Shown: positions 1-10,745 of the stretch, piece after piece
Layout of the letters: each line of letters begins with the position of its first letter
Position numbering within the stretch: position 1 is the first letter of the stretch
NCBI GenBank assembly: GCA_951799445.1
Contig: OX637287.1
Location: forward strand, 39,709,724 to 39,773,723
Length of the DNA stretch: 64,000 bases
Origin: Pseudisothecium myosuroides
Lineage: Eukaryota > Streptophyta > Bryopsida > Hypnales > Lembophyllaceae
Direction: 5' to 3'
Notes under the pieces: model-generated
What the model was told of the DNA's origin: nothing
Databases searched by the model: none
The model's input: only the letters and a program-made list of their open reading frames with translations
Translations under genes and position numbers: made by a program

Positions 1-2122
1 AAATTGATAGAACAAATGATATAAAACGTCAATGCTATGAATGATTTGCAATATTTAAAAGATTGAAAAATAGATATAAAAGAAAATTAAGGAAAACTTA
101 GCTGTCACCTTGTGGCAATTGTAAATGACATACCAATAGTTTTGGCAATAGCACAAGGGCACACTAGTAAACATGATGAAAAACATGGAAAAAATGAAGG
201 CACATTTGGTATATCTGATTATGATGCCGAGTACCATGAATGATTGTTAATATTACAAAGAATGTAGGTAAAATAAGTATGGGCAAGTTACTCCATCGTC
301 ACATCCATTTCAAATCAACATTTTTTGAATTGCTTTCAAGCTCTCCAACCTCTTATGCAAAAAAAACATTATTCAATTACTTGAATTATCAGTTACTCTT
401 ATCACAAGGCATATAGTTTTGAAGTAGAAAACCTCTGTTTTAAAAAAAAAGATGAAGTTCAACCAAAACTTCACTATAACATGGTTCACATACTTGAGGC
501 GCTGCAATGCGACAAAAATTTTACCCTTGAATGTTCTAAACATGAAGCCTGTGAACACTACAACACCAACATGAAAAACTAATCTAACCGTGATCTTGCT
601 GTGAAGAGAAACCAAGGAGATGAAAAACTTCTGCCACTAACCAACCTATAATGAAATGAAATAATGAATGCTTCAATGGAGACAACAACCTGCCAAGTAG
701 TAGAGACTGAGACGCAATACAAAGCAGTATTTGAGGCACCAAGTGCTGAAATGGAAGACTGAATGTTCACTTCTTCACCGAATTTCTTCAATTCTGTTCA
801 ATCGTGAGACAATGACAATACTTTCCTAGTTCTTCAAATAACACTTGCCATGTTCTGTGCCAATTGTCCCCAGTTTTAAGAATATGTCATTCATTCCTTG
901 GACCTTTCTGCTACACTTGATGAAATTTCAAAAATGATTCCATTGACTGTTGTAAATGAAATTTTGTTAATACATACTAATATTTGTCATTAAGTCAAAC
1001 ATACTCCATTGAAGTAGTAATAAGTAGTGGTTGGCATCACTTTGAGCAGCACAAACCACAATTCAAAAGAAGGCATTGTATAGTCCGATACAATAATCTT
1101 ACAACCAACCTATTTGAACACTTCAATTTTTTTTGGTACAATGTGGAGAATAATTAGTATATTTTGGTAAGCATAATTATCATTGCATCCTTATGCAAAT
1201 CTTAATTAAGAATATCAAATTTCAGCTCAAAAAAAAAGCAAAACTCCATTTTAGGTGAATTTTTTAAGTCAATTTTCCTGATTTTACATGATATTTTATT
1301 GAGAACAATTGGTGATGAAATTTTTAAATTCAACTTTGGAGGTATGTAGGAAATATCCATATGCACATCTTCCCTCCAACAAGCATCTCCAAAAAAGTTT
1401 AAACAATACAGAGATTTTAATGTTTTGGTGACAATGCCCAAATTTTGAGGTGCAATTTTAGAATGAAAAATATGCTTTATATCCAACACAGTCAGAAGCA
1501 TCCAGATGGTAGAAAACTGAGAACAGATTGGCTTGCAGGTGAAGAGCGTTCCTCCTTACAAGACGGAAAGTTTTGATTGTGTCTACTGGTCAGATACCTC
1601 ATCTGTCAGCGCACAAGTTCGTGCGTGTGCAGCGAAGACTTCGGGCCTTCTCGGCTCTTCCACTTACAGGAAGGAGGAATTAAGTTAAATCATCGGACTT
1701 AGGCTTCAACAGTGGGAAGGAGAGAAGAGGGCATCTGTTCATGCGGAGCTTACGAAGCGGTTCGGAGGTGGGTACACATGAATAGTGCATATCCCTGTGA
1801 CTTATTTCCACTAATTTGACTGGTGGAGGAGCTTTCACGAGTTTTTGTGCATTAGCACTGAATCAGTACAGTTAAGATGAACGTCTTGATGTACTATATA
1901 TTTTGTTCCTAACAAACTGGATTATTTATAAAGATGGGAAATTTTGTTAAAATGGCATAAGGTATTCCATAAGTCATTTTCCAATTCGTTTCCTTCTTTT
2001 GCTGAAAGTCTGTAAAGATTTCAGACCATACGATCCGAACGTCAAAGTGCCAAGTTTGAGAAATACCGCCATTTTAACGAAATTCTGGTTACAATAGCTG
2101 AGATTTTGTTGTTTAGGTGAGC
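1..2122. other. Gene-free AT-rich spacer with one dispersed-repeat copy
   Basis: No open frame here looks like a known protein. Positions about 1130-1380 hold a diverged copy of the arm of the foldback element at 36073-36945, in the same orientation as that element's left arm (shared landmarks: tacaatgtgga, catccttatgcaa, atattttattga, gaacaattggtg). The rest is unrecognised AT-rich sequence. Short open frames here are no longer than expected by chance in such sequence. Confidence 0.6.
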
Positions 2123-3053
2123 TTAACCCCTAAAGGACCATTGTCCCCTCGGGGGACAAATGGGAATTCGGGCATGTACCTTTTCAGTGTTTTACTTTGC
2201 CTGATTTTTTGAAACTTTTTGTGAACGTGAAGAATTGAAAGAGGTACGTGGCGGAAAAACAAAATTTGAAATCGGACCTTTGAGCGAGAAGTTATGCCAT
2301 TTCTTGGAATGCGTGGGGACGCGGGGCAGCAAAAAAAATTTGCAAAATTTTGAATTTTCTTAAAAAATATTTTTTTTCTCATAGATTATATTTTTGTCTA
2401 TCTGGAAAGCTTTGATTCATTTCATTTGGATTTGTTATGAGGAAGTTATGGACATTCTTGTTTTTCGGGCAGTTAGAGCATCTTCTTGAAAAAAATAACT
2501 TGTAGGATTCATTTCGGAATGCAATTTTTGTAATTTTTCAATTTTTTTTTTTTGTAATAGTTTAGTTTACTTGCTAGAACAATCTCACCATTGGGATTAG
2601 TGAATTTTAATTCCATCTAAAATATATGAATATTTTAGATTTTCCTTCGATCTTGTATCTACTTCTACTGAACAATTTTTTAAGAATGATAATTGAATTT
2701 TTTTGAATTTTTTTTTTTTCCTAGACTCTCAACTCAATTCTCCACTATAAAGATTTAAAGCTCAAAACGCTGTAGTGCAAATATTTTAAGTTAAAAATGT
2801 TTAAAGTCAAAAAATCTGGTCCCGCAATGTGCTGAAAAAATTGTTTTTTCCACTTTAAACGCAGATATCTTGCAATCTGTGCGGTCAAAAATTCTGAACT
2901 TTTTTCCACACATTCTTATACCAATTAGGTGTAAGATCCTACGGTTAGATGTGAAAAAAAAACAATTTTATTTTATTTTTACTTTTTGCTATAGAAATGG
3001 CAGTTTTGAGTGTTTTTTGGCAAAAAAAAAGGCCTTAGTCCTTTAGGGGTTAA
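2123..3053 (+). mobile_element. TTAA-flanked non-autonomous DNA element, ~930 bp family, copy A
   Basis: The element is bounded by TTAA at both ends (2123-2126 and 3050-3053) with short inverted termini CCCCTAAAGGAC. A strong hairpin (CCATTGTCCCC / GGGGACAAATGG, 2138-2163) lies just inside the left terminus. The interior is AT-rich with no transposase frame. Related copies lie at 8494-9433 (opposite orientation), 45688-46600 (opposite) and 63608 to the window end (same orientation). A TTAA target with CCC-starting termini is the signature of the piggyBac superfamily, so this is called a piggyBac-like MITE. The superfamily assignment is inference because no transposase is present in the window. 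Confidence 0.75.
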
Positions 3054-3430
3054 GCAAATGCCATGTGCCATACAGACTGCCTGCTGTAATGCTTTTTGAG
3101 CATTCAGACGGAAGCCGGGTTCCCGTCCACCTAAGATCGATGAAATTGGACCTTGAATGTGGAACATTTCTTTTTTCTTTCATCTTTTGATGCAATGGAA
3201 GTGATTTGCATTGCAAGAAATTTGTGACAGTCACATTGTAACGTGAAGGACTGAACGATGCAAAGTGGGCAAATGAAACGTCCTCTGCTCCCTAATATGG
3301 TAAGTAATCCTTCAGTCAGATTTCCAATCATGGCCAGGTCAGACAAGGAGTTTCACGCGATGCTAGTGAGACTGTTCAAGCTTGAGCGGGCTCTTCCTCC
3401 AGACAGACTACTGTAGTGCGCCCGGCTGTG
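3054..3430. other. Unassigned spacer
   Basis: Moderately mixed sequence directly downstream of a TTAA element. I recognise no gene, RNA or repeat in it. Short open frames on both strands overlap one another and show no protein-family motif. Confidence 0.4.
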
Positions 3431-3436
3431 CTTTGC

Positions 3437-4440
3437 CACAGCCAAAATGAAAGTAACTGAATAATTTTCTAATTTATAAAAAAAACTTTGAAATTCAATA
3501 TCTTTCCCTATGTAGGTCCAAATTCCACAAAGCAAAGCCCATGTTCCCCTCCTTGCCGAGGGCTTTCCGATGGTACCAAGAATGTGACAAGGAGACGCAC
3601 GGTCCAGGAGAACTCACTATAACAAACAAACAAAACAAAACAAATAGTCCAACTTAAAGTATGGATTAAAATACCCTATAACGTTGTCACAGCCAAAATA
3701 AAAGTAAAAGTATTTTTCTAATTTTTAGTTCAATAAAAACTTTGAAATTCAATAACCTTTACACCTTTTGTCCAAACGTCACAAAACAAAGCCCATGCAC
3801 CCTTTCTCGTAGAGTGCTTTTCAACGGTAACCAAGAACGCCACCCAGAGATGCACGGTCCAGAAGATCTCACCATAACAAACAATTAGACAGCCTAACTT
3901 AAAGTATGGACTAGAGTTCCTTGTGCCGTTGCCATAGTCAAAGTAATTTTTTATAATTTAAAATCCAAAAATAACTCAAAGATCCAAAATTTTCACAGTA
4001 AAGATCCAAAAGCCACAAAACAAAGCCTGTGTACTTCTCCTTGTAAAAAGCTTTCCAAAAGTACCAAGAGTGCAATCAGAAGACATGCTCCTAGAGATCT
4101 CATTCTAACAAACAAAACAAGCAAACAATTTTTTTTTAAAACACCTAGACTAAAGGTATGGACAAGTGTGCCTTGTGCTGTTGCCATTGTATAATAAAAT
4201 AAACATAATTGTTTATTAATTGTTTAATCCACAAAAATTCAAAAATCCATAACTTTCACACCATAGGTCCAAACACCATGAAACAAAGCCCATGCACTCC
4301 TCCTTGCAAAGAACCTTCCTATAGTACTAAAAATGCAATTATAGAATGCACAGTCCAAAAGATCTCACTGTAATAAACAAACAAAACAAAACAAAACAAC
4401 CTAGTAGATATGGACTAAAGTAGGAATACCATAAACGGTC
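3437..4440. repeat. Tandem array, four diverged copies of a ~250 bp unit
   Basis: Four consecutive units begin near 3438, 3688, 3933 and 4184 (spacing 250, 245, 251). Each carries the same ordered landmarks: aagtaa..ttttctaattt, aactttgaaattcaa, a block with caaagccca, a second block with gcacggtcca, then aacaaacaaa and aaagtatgga. The units are clearly diverged from each other, so the array is old. A fifth, isolated copy lies at about 32960-33150. No coding function is apparent. Confidence 0.8.
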
Positions 4441-5600
4441 AAAATAAGCATTTCAGCCAATAGAATATCAGGAATTCCTTGAGAAATTGAGCTCAATACA
4501 TGCAAAAACAAGGATGAAGAAGAATGCAAAGAAAAACAAATATTTTCTCTTCAAGAATAAATATTTTATTCAATACAAATGTGAATTCTTCATCTAGACC
4601 CCATTCTTGTCTCATTGGTTCACCTAAAACGGCTACCTTTGCAACTTGTTGCCAATCAAGTGTGAGCCAATCAAATGTGAGCAAATCGAATCCTTTTCAG
4701 TGCCAATCATTGTTGCTTTTAGGACACTCTACTCTGCAATTAGAGGGGAATAATCATTATTGGTATTCCTACCTTAGTCATAGCCGCAATGAAACTTGTC
4801 CCATTTGCTTTAGGAAAAAAAGAGACATCTATAACATTGTATAACCAAGCAATGATCCTCCCCCCATGTTGAGAAGATATTATGCTATGCTAGATGCATG
4901 GGAGAGCCTTATCACTTAATTCAAGGACTGTGGTTGGCTGAAGAGCCACGTTATAAGTCAATTTTGTTCCCTATATAAGGGGTCTTCTTTTCAAGGATGA
5001 AAAAAAGGGCCTCAGCCTCATTGGTAAATAATGTTTCTGGAGTCAAAAGGACAATTCCATTGACTGCTGATGAAAGAAATGAAATCTCACTCATCTGTCA
5101 GTCCACATTTTTCAACTTTGTGTGGACAGAAAACCATGAATGACATAAGAAATACTCCGCCGGTAACTGCATAACATCCCTCTCTCATTTCTTCCAAAAG
5201 AAAATCCTGAACATTATAGTTTCCATCTCCAATTGAAACAAACACCAACAATCTGATATATTATAAATCTACTGTTCATGGCGGATGCTGGTGAAACAGT
5301 ACAAAAGGAACCAATGCGGGAATGTGGGAGCAGTGAGTGAAAGTGATGATGTAGTGGTCAACTTGTGTCCTTTTCCGATTGAAGTGTCCAAGTGAATTAC
5401 TTGCAACAATCATCCCTTATTAATTTATATTTTCAATACCCTATGCTCGGGTTAGATTCGTTAAAAAATATTTCAAAATATAATTGTATCTGGCATGTAA
5501 CAAAATTTTCAAAAATTATAACGAGATATAATTGAAATGTGTAGAAAATGTAAATGAGAATAATTTGAATCCTAAAAAAAAACCGATGAAAAATGAAAAA
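4441..5600. other. Unassigned spacer
   Basis: AT-rich sequence with a promoter-like TATATAAGG at about 4973, but no convincing gene downstream. The 106-codon plus-strand open frame at 4524-4844 shows no recognisable family and no signal or domain pattern. Confidence 0.4.
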
Positions 5601-5703
<103 letters not shown>

Positions 5704-6116
5704 CAAGGTGATCGCTTTATATATGTAAAAAAATCCATAGAATACATAAGTTTAGTCTCTTTCCCCCCCCCCCTTGAAGAGAGATTGTATTCATTGAAAG
5801 GAATTGGAACTTAACTAGTCCTTTTGCTAACTTACTAAGCTGTGAGGACCCTACTACTAAAGGTGATGAAATATTTCAAATCTTGTGAAATGAAATTCCA
5901 AAAATTCTAAATCCATTTATTGAAAGATAATTCAACCAAAAAAAAATGATTTTGTATGGGGTATGATGAATATGACCCTAACGTACGGTATCTTGGATTC
6001 TAATGCTAGCCCAGGAAAGAAAATTTTATAGCCAAAAGAGAAAGCGTTTTGGACTTTTCTTCTGAGTGAGGAAACATGCCATGGCCATAGATAGTTTTGC
6101 ATATATTAAGAGGGTT

Positions 6117-6363
6117 GCTATTATGTGAGCATAGGAGTATGAGCCCATGAGCCTAGAATACTACTACCTATGTTATAGGTGTATATACTATAGAAACTGT
6201 CTATAATATTAGGGTATATATGTTACAAATACCCATATTATAGGTGTTTATGATACATACACCTTCTATAGTGTGTGGTATCTATATTATAGGTACCTAT
6301 ATTGTAGGTACCTATATTGTAGGCTCAATGCTCACAAGCTTGCATTCTTGGGCTCACATACTA
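6117..6363. mobile_element. Foldback MITE, GTGAGC-terminated family, copy 1
   Basis: About 245 bp, with ends that are imperfect inverted repeats built on TGTGAGC and TGAGCC. The interior repeats ATTATAGGTG / CCTATATTGTAGG. A second copy in the same orientation lies at 6654-6882 and shares the same order of blocks. A fragment of the right end (GCTCACAT..CTAGCG..GTTGCA) recurs at about 35085-35110. There is no coding capacity. Superfamily unassigned. Confidence 0.65.
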
Positions 6364-6653
6364 GCACCGTTGCAGATATTAAGTTAAAAACAGATTCAAT
6401 ACAAACTTGAAGACAGATGGGACCGCAACTATAGTGGGATAGCGGCACTTTTGGACTCCACCGATTTCTGCTCTTTGTGGAGAGACGCTCAAATTAGTAG
6501 TTGTAACAACAGTCACTTGTAAGCTGCACATCTGTATTGTAAGCATATCCTCCAATGAGAATTGGTTTGTTTGCTTGATCATCTATGTTTCTCTCATTTA
6601 GCACGGTTAAATCATTGGTTAGTTCATTGCTAGCCAGTGACTGGAGGGTAGGT

Positions 6654-6882
6654 ATTATGTGAGCATAGGAGTGTGAGCCCATGAGCCTAGAATACTACAT
6701 ACCTATGTTATAGGTGTATATACTATAGAAATCGTCTATGATTATAGGATATATATATTACAAATACCTATATTATAGGTGTTTATGATACATACACCTT
6801 CTATAGTGTGTGGTATTTATATTATAGGTACCTATATTGTAGGCTCAATGCTCACAAGCTCGCATTTTTGACCTCACATGTT
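6654..6882. mobile_element. Foldback MITE, GTGAGC-terminated family, copy 2
   Basis: Second copy of the element at 6117-6363, highly similar throughout. It lacks one of the two consecutive GTACCTATATTGTAG units near the right end that copy 1 carries. Confidence 0.65.
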
Positions 6883-6993
6883 GGCTTAAGAGCTTTCAAA
6901 TACTTTCTTTCAACTCAATTTGTGTTAAAGAATTTAAAAACTTTTCTCTTTTTGTGTCTTACAGTTGCAAGTGTGAACCATTTCAAATTTTAG

Positions 6994-8493
6994 AGAGAAG
7001 CCTATACTATAGAATTGGCCATTGCTTGCAACCATTATTAGAGAAAATTTGGGGCCTCTGTAGGGCCTTTTGACTTTCACCAACAATGAAAATACACAAA
7101 ATAGAAAAATAACATTATACATATATTATATGTATATACAATTTTGCCACATCACTTGAAGTGATACATAGAGATATATAGATATAGATATAGATATAGA
7201 TTTTTTATTTTTTATTTTATTTTATTCATGCTTTTGCTCTATTTGCACTATTGTCAAAAGTAAAATGGGCTTTTAGGGGCCCCAAATTTTTTTTGATGGT
7301 TTTGTTACCATTCCAAATAGAATATGACCTGAATAGATATCTAAGTTGTTATGCATGATTCAATGTAGTGATCCAATGTAGCAAAAGAAAGTTTTGGAAG
7401 TAGATATTTATGGGTAAATTTTTACTCAAGCCAATTTTTGTAAAGTAACAACATCCAATTGTGACGAGTTTGCAAAACCGACCAATTTAGATGCTTACCT
7501 AAATTGTAAACCATTTAAACATATAAGAGACTAAGGTCAATTTTGGTTCATGACAACTTATTTTCTACACTTAGTAAATTACATCCAAATATTGGTCAAT
7601 CTCATATTTTTTAGAGGTGGTTTTTGCAATTTCATCTACTTTTTACTCTTCTTTTGTAATGCATTGGAAACCCATTCAAAATCAGCTAAGAATTTTGCAA
7701 TTACTTGCTAACAAAAATTCTACTAGGGAGTCAAGAGGAGGTTCTAAATTCTCAAAATGCAATTTTTGGGCACTTCATGAATAAACTACGATTTTTCAAA
7801 GTGCTCAGAAATAGCAGTCTCTAAAACCAATACTAGACTGTCATGAATAGTCGAAGTACATTTTAGGCAAGAATTTGTAGATGTTGCTTTTAGGAAGGTA
7901 TTGGTTTTATGTGTAGTTCGTTTATTAGATTGCCAAATTTGACCTTGTAATGCAAATTTCATGTATTAATGAACCAAAAATGCGACCAAGTTTAAACAAA
8001 TGTTATAGAAATCATTTAGAGTTAATCGTAAAGTAGAAGGAAACCATGGCCGATTCTTTTCCTCAAAACAACAAAAACCAAAGCACTAGACATTAGAAAA
8101 AAATGGGGCCTCAAGAGGGCCGTTTGACTCTAGACCAGTAGTACAAATATAGGAAATAAAAAATAATATAAGTATATTTTTTGAATATTAAAACTTTTAA
8201 ATAAAAATTGTGATTTGCCATGTTACATGAGATAATGTGGCCGATTGCAATTTACAATATATATATATATATATAAGGATGTTCTTTTTATTTCCTATTT
8301 TGGTTGCATTTGCATTGTTGGCTAGAGTCAAATAGCCCTCTTGAGACTCCAATTTTTTTTCTAATGGATCAAACTCCTTTTTGATCCAAAATGGGGCTCT
8401 TTTGAGTTCCATCCCTAGTTTTGCTTGCACCAATGAAAACTCATAAGCAAGGGACATGTACAACAATGCTACATTGGGTAAGGTAAGAGGTCC
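6994..8493. other. Gene-free AT-rich spacer
   Basis: Contains a short (GATATA)n run at about 7171-7201, an (AT)n run near 8258-8275 and several homopolymer tracts. I see no gene. Confidence 0.5.
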
Positions 8494-9433
8494 TTAACCC
8501 CTAAAGGCCCAAGGCTTTTTTTCTACCAAAAAACCATCAAAACTGCCATTTCTATAGCAAGGAGTAAAAAAATGAAAAATGTTTTTTTTTCACATCTAAC
8601 CGTAGGATCTTACACCTAACTAGTATGAAAATATGTGGAAAAAATTTCAGAATTTTTGACCGCTCAGATTGCAAGATATCTGCGTTTAAAGTGGAAAAAA
8701 CAAGTATTTCAGCACATTGCGGGACTAGATTTTTTGACTTTAAACATTTTTCACTTAAAATTTTTGCACTATAGAGTTTTGTGCTTCAAATCTTTACAAT
8801 GGAGAATTGAGTTGAGAGTCTAGGGAAAAAAAAATATTCAAAAGAACTTAATTATCATTCCTAAAAAATTTATTAAGTAGAAGTAGGTATGAGATAGAAA
8901 GAAAATCTAAAACATTAATATATTTTAGATGGAATTAAAATACACTAATCCCAATGGTGAGATTGTTCTAGCAAGTAAACTAAACCATGAGGATTTTTTA
9001 TTTTTTTTAAATTGCAAAAATAGCATTTAGAAATGAATCCTACAAGTTATTTTTTTCAAGAAGATGCTCTAATTGCCCGAAAAACAAGAATGTCCATAAC
9101 TTTTTCATAACAAATCCAAATGAAATGAATCAAAGCTTTCCAGATAGACAAAAATATAATCTACAAGAAAAAAAAAATATTAAAAAAAAAAAAATCAAAT
9201 TTTTGCCAAATTTTTCTTGCTGCCTGGACTGCCCAGTTACAAAAAGTAACATATTTGGCCATAACTTTTGACTCCTATTTCCAAATGTCCTGAAATTTAG
9301 TGCATATGAAAAATATTCCTCGCGTCCACCTTCTATTAAAATTTCAGCTTAAAATATGGAAATCTCTAGTCACACGGACCTGCCCAAAATTTCTATACGG
9401 CCAAAAAATGCATGCCGGTCCTTTAGGGGTTAA
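8494..9433 (-). mobile_element. TTAA-flanked non-autonomous DNA element, ~930 bp family, copy B
   Basis: Intact TTAA at both ends (8494-8497, 9430-9433) with inverted termini CCCCTAAAGG(C/A)CC. The interior matches copy A in reverse orientation, including the block with cataacttttt..caaatccaaatgaaatgaa and the block tcaagaagatgctctaatt. No transposase frame. The best-preserved pair of target-site duplications in the family is in this copy and copy A. Confidence 0.75.
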
Positions 9434-9871
9434 ATGGTGCGGGTTCTAAATGTGTGCCCTATCTAGGAAAGGGTGACATATTCTCTGAAAAATCTACTAC
9501 TGTCATAGATGAGGTAGGTGGGCTTAGATGCACGCTTTCTGAGCAGGTTACCTTAGTCAATATCCAAGAATTTTTAAAGCTTTTTGTCCACTCACAAGTG
9601 TCGCATTTTGGGCAGCGTTGACTGTGGATGTACATACTTTACTCCACTTGTTAACCCACTTGCTTACAAATGAAATATCATTGAGTGCACTCAGTGAGAT
9701 TCCCACCCCGGCCCACTCAATACTTCAATATTTTTATAAGCTCCTAGCAACTGCTATAAGGGTTATGTAAGTTACTGTGCAGGGCATTGCCACCTTTTGT
9801 TTCTCATTGCCTCATATGGCACAGTACAGATGCGCAGGCATCAATTCCCTACTGAATGGGCCCGTATAATT
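9434..9871. other. Unassigned spacer
   Basis: Mixed sequence between a TTAA element and the 44 bp tandem repeat. No gene or repeat recognised. Confidence 0.4.
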
Positions 9872-10043
9872 AACATTCAATATAGCCCACTTTCAATGGG
9901 ACATATTCTCTAACTAACATTCAATATAGCCCACTTTCAATGGGACATATTCTCTAACTAACATTCAATATAGCCCACTTTCAATGGGACATATTCTCTA
10001 ACTAACATTCAATATTGCCCACTTTCAATGGGACATATTCTCT
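9872..10043. repeat. 44 bp tandem repeat, 3.9 copies
   Basis: The unit begins aacattcaatatagcccact and ends gacatattctctaact. Copies start at 9872, 9916, 9960 and 10004. The first three are identical. The fourth has one substitution (tatag to tattg) and stops 4 bp short. Each unit contains a small CCCA / TGGG inverted repeat. The near-identity of copies indicates a recent expansion. It lies about 620 bp upstream of the P450 start codon. Confidence 0.97.
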
Positions 10044-10474
10044 GCAGCAAGTTGATACTCAAAAAGCCAATTTCAAAAGTTAGATCAGGTTGTGGAGTCT
10101 CATGCATTTCTCTTTGTCCACTTGAATTACTCCTTATTAACTTCCTACGAGAGTTCGTGCACCCTTGTTATATAATGGGAACCAACTTGCAGTGCCATTA
10201 GCATACAAACTGTCTTGCATCCTGTTTGAATGAGCAAGAATGTGGACTTGGAGCCATTTGAGCTACTAACACTGAAGTCGTGTGACTTTGAACTCTGAGT
10301 ACTTCAGGAACACCACTTGTTTCACTTGCATTCCAATTGTGCTAGCCTGACCATCAATCTTTGCGGCCATGGTGACAATGATGATGCCTTCTGGAGCTTG
10401 GAGTGTACGCTTCTCTTCTCTGCTTTCCAAACAATTCTATGCAGTCTCTCCCTTTTGAATATCGATAATAGTTT

Positions 10475-10745
10475 TGTCTCAAAAATTTGCTCAAACTAGA
10501 TACTGTGTACAACCATAGATAGGAATGGGTAGGTGCCAGTTTAGTCTCAAAATGTTTTCTCAAGGTAGTCACTATGCTTCGCAGATTGCATGTGCAGATA
10601 TCAGTTAAATCTCAAAAATGTGCTCAAATTAGATTATTCTACACTAAGCACAACCACGTGAATGTGTGGATATCAGTGGAGTATGTTTGCTCAAACTATT
10701 ACTCACTGTGCGCAACCACATGAATGTGGGGATGGTGCTGTGCAG
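10475..10745 (+). repeat. Degenerate ~65-70 bp tandem repeat running into the P450 5' end
   Basis: Four diverged units share the landmarks TCTCAAAAatg, tGCTCAAAct, ACTGTG..CACAACCA and GAATGtg..GGATATCAG. The last unit overlaps the first codons of the predicted P450 frame (start at 10662 or 10683), so the N-terminal ~25 residues before the membrane anchor are repeat-derived. It may be part of the promoter or 5' leader. Confidence 0.55.

Noticed and set aside
9872..10043. CRISPR array
   Set aside because: The 44 bp units are contiguous with no variable spacers, and the DNA is nuclear plant. It is a tandem repeat.
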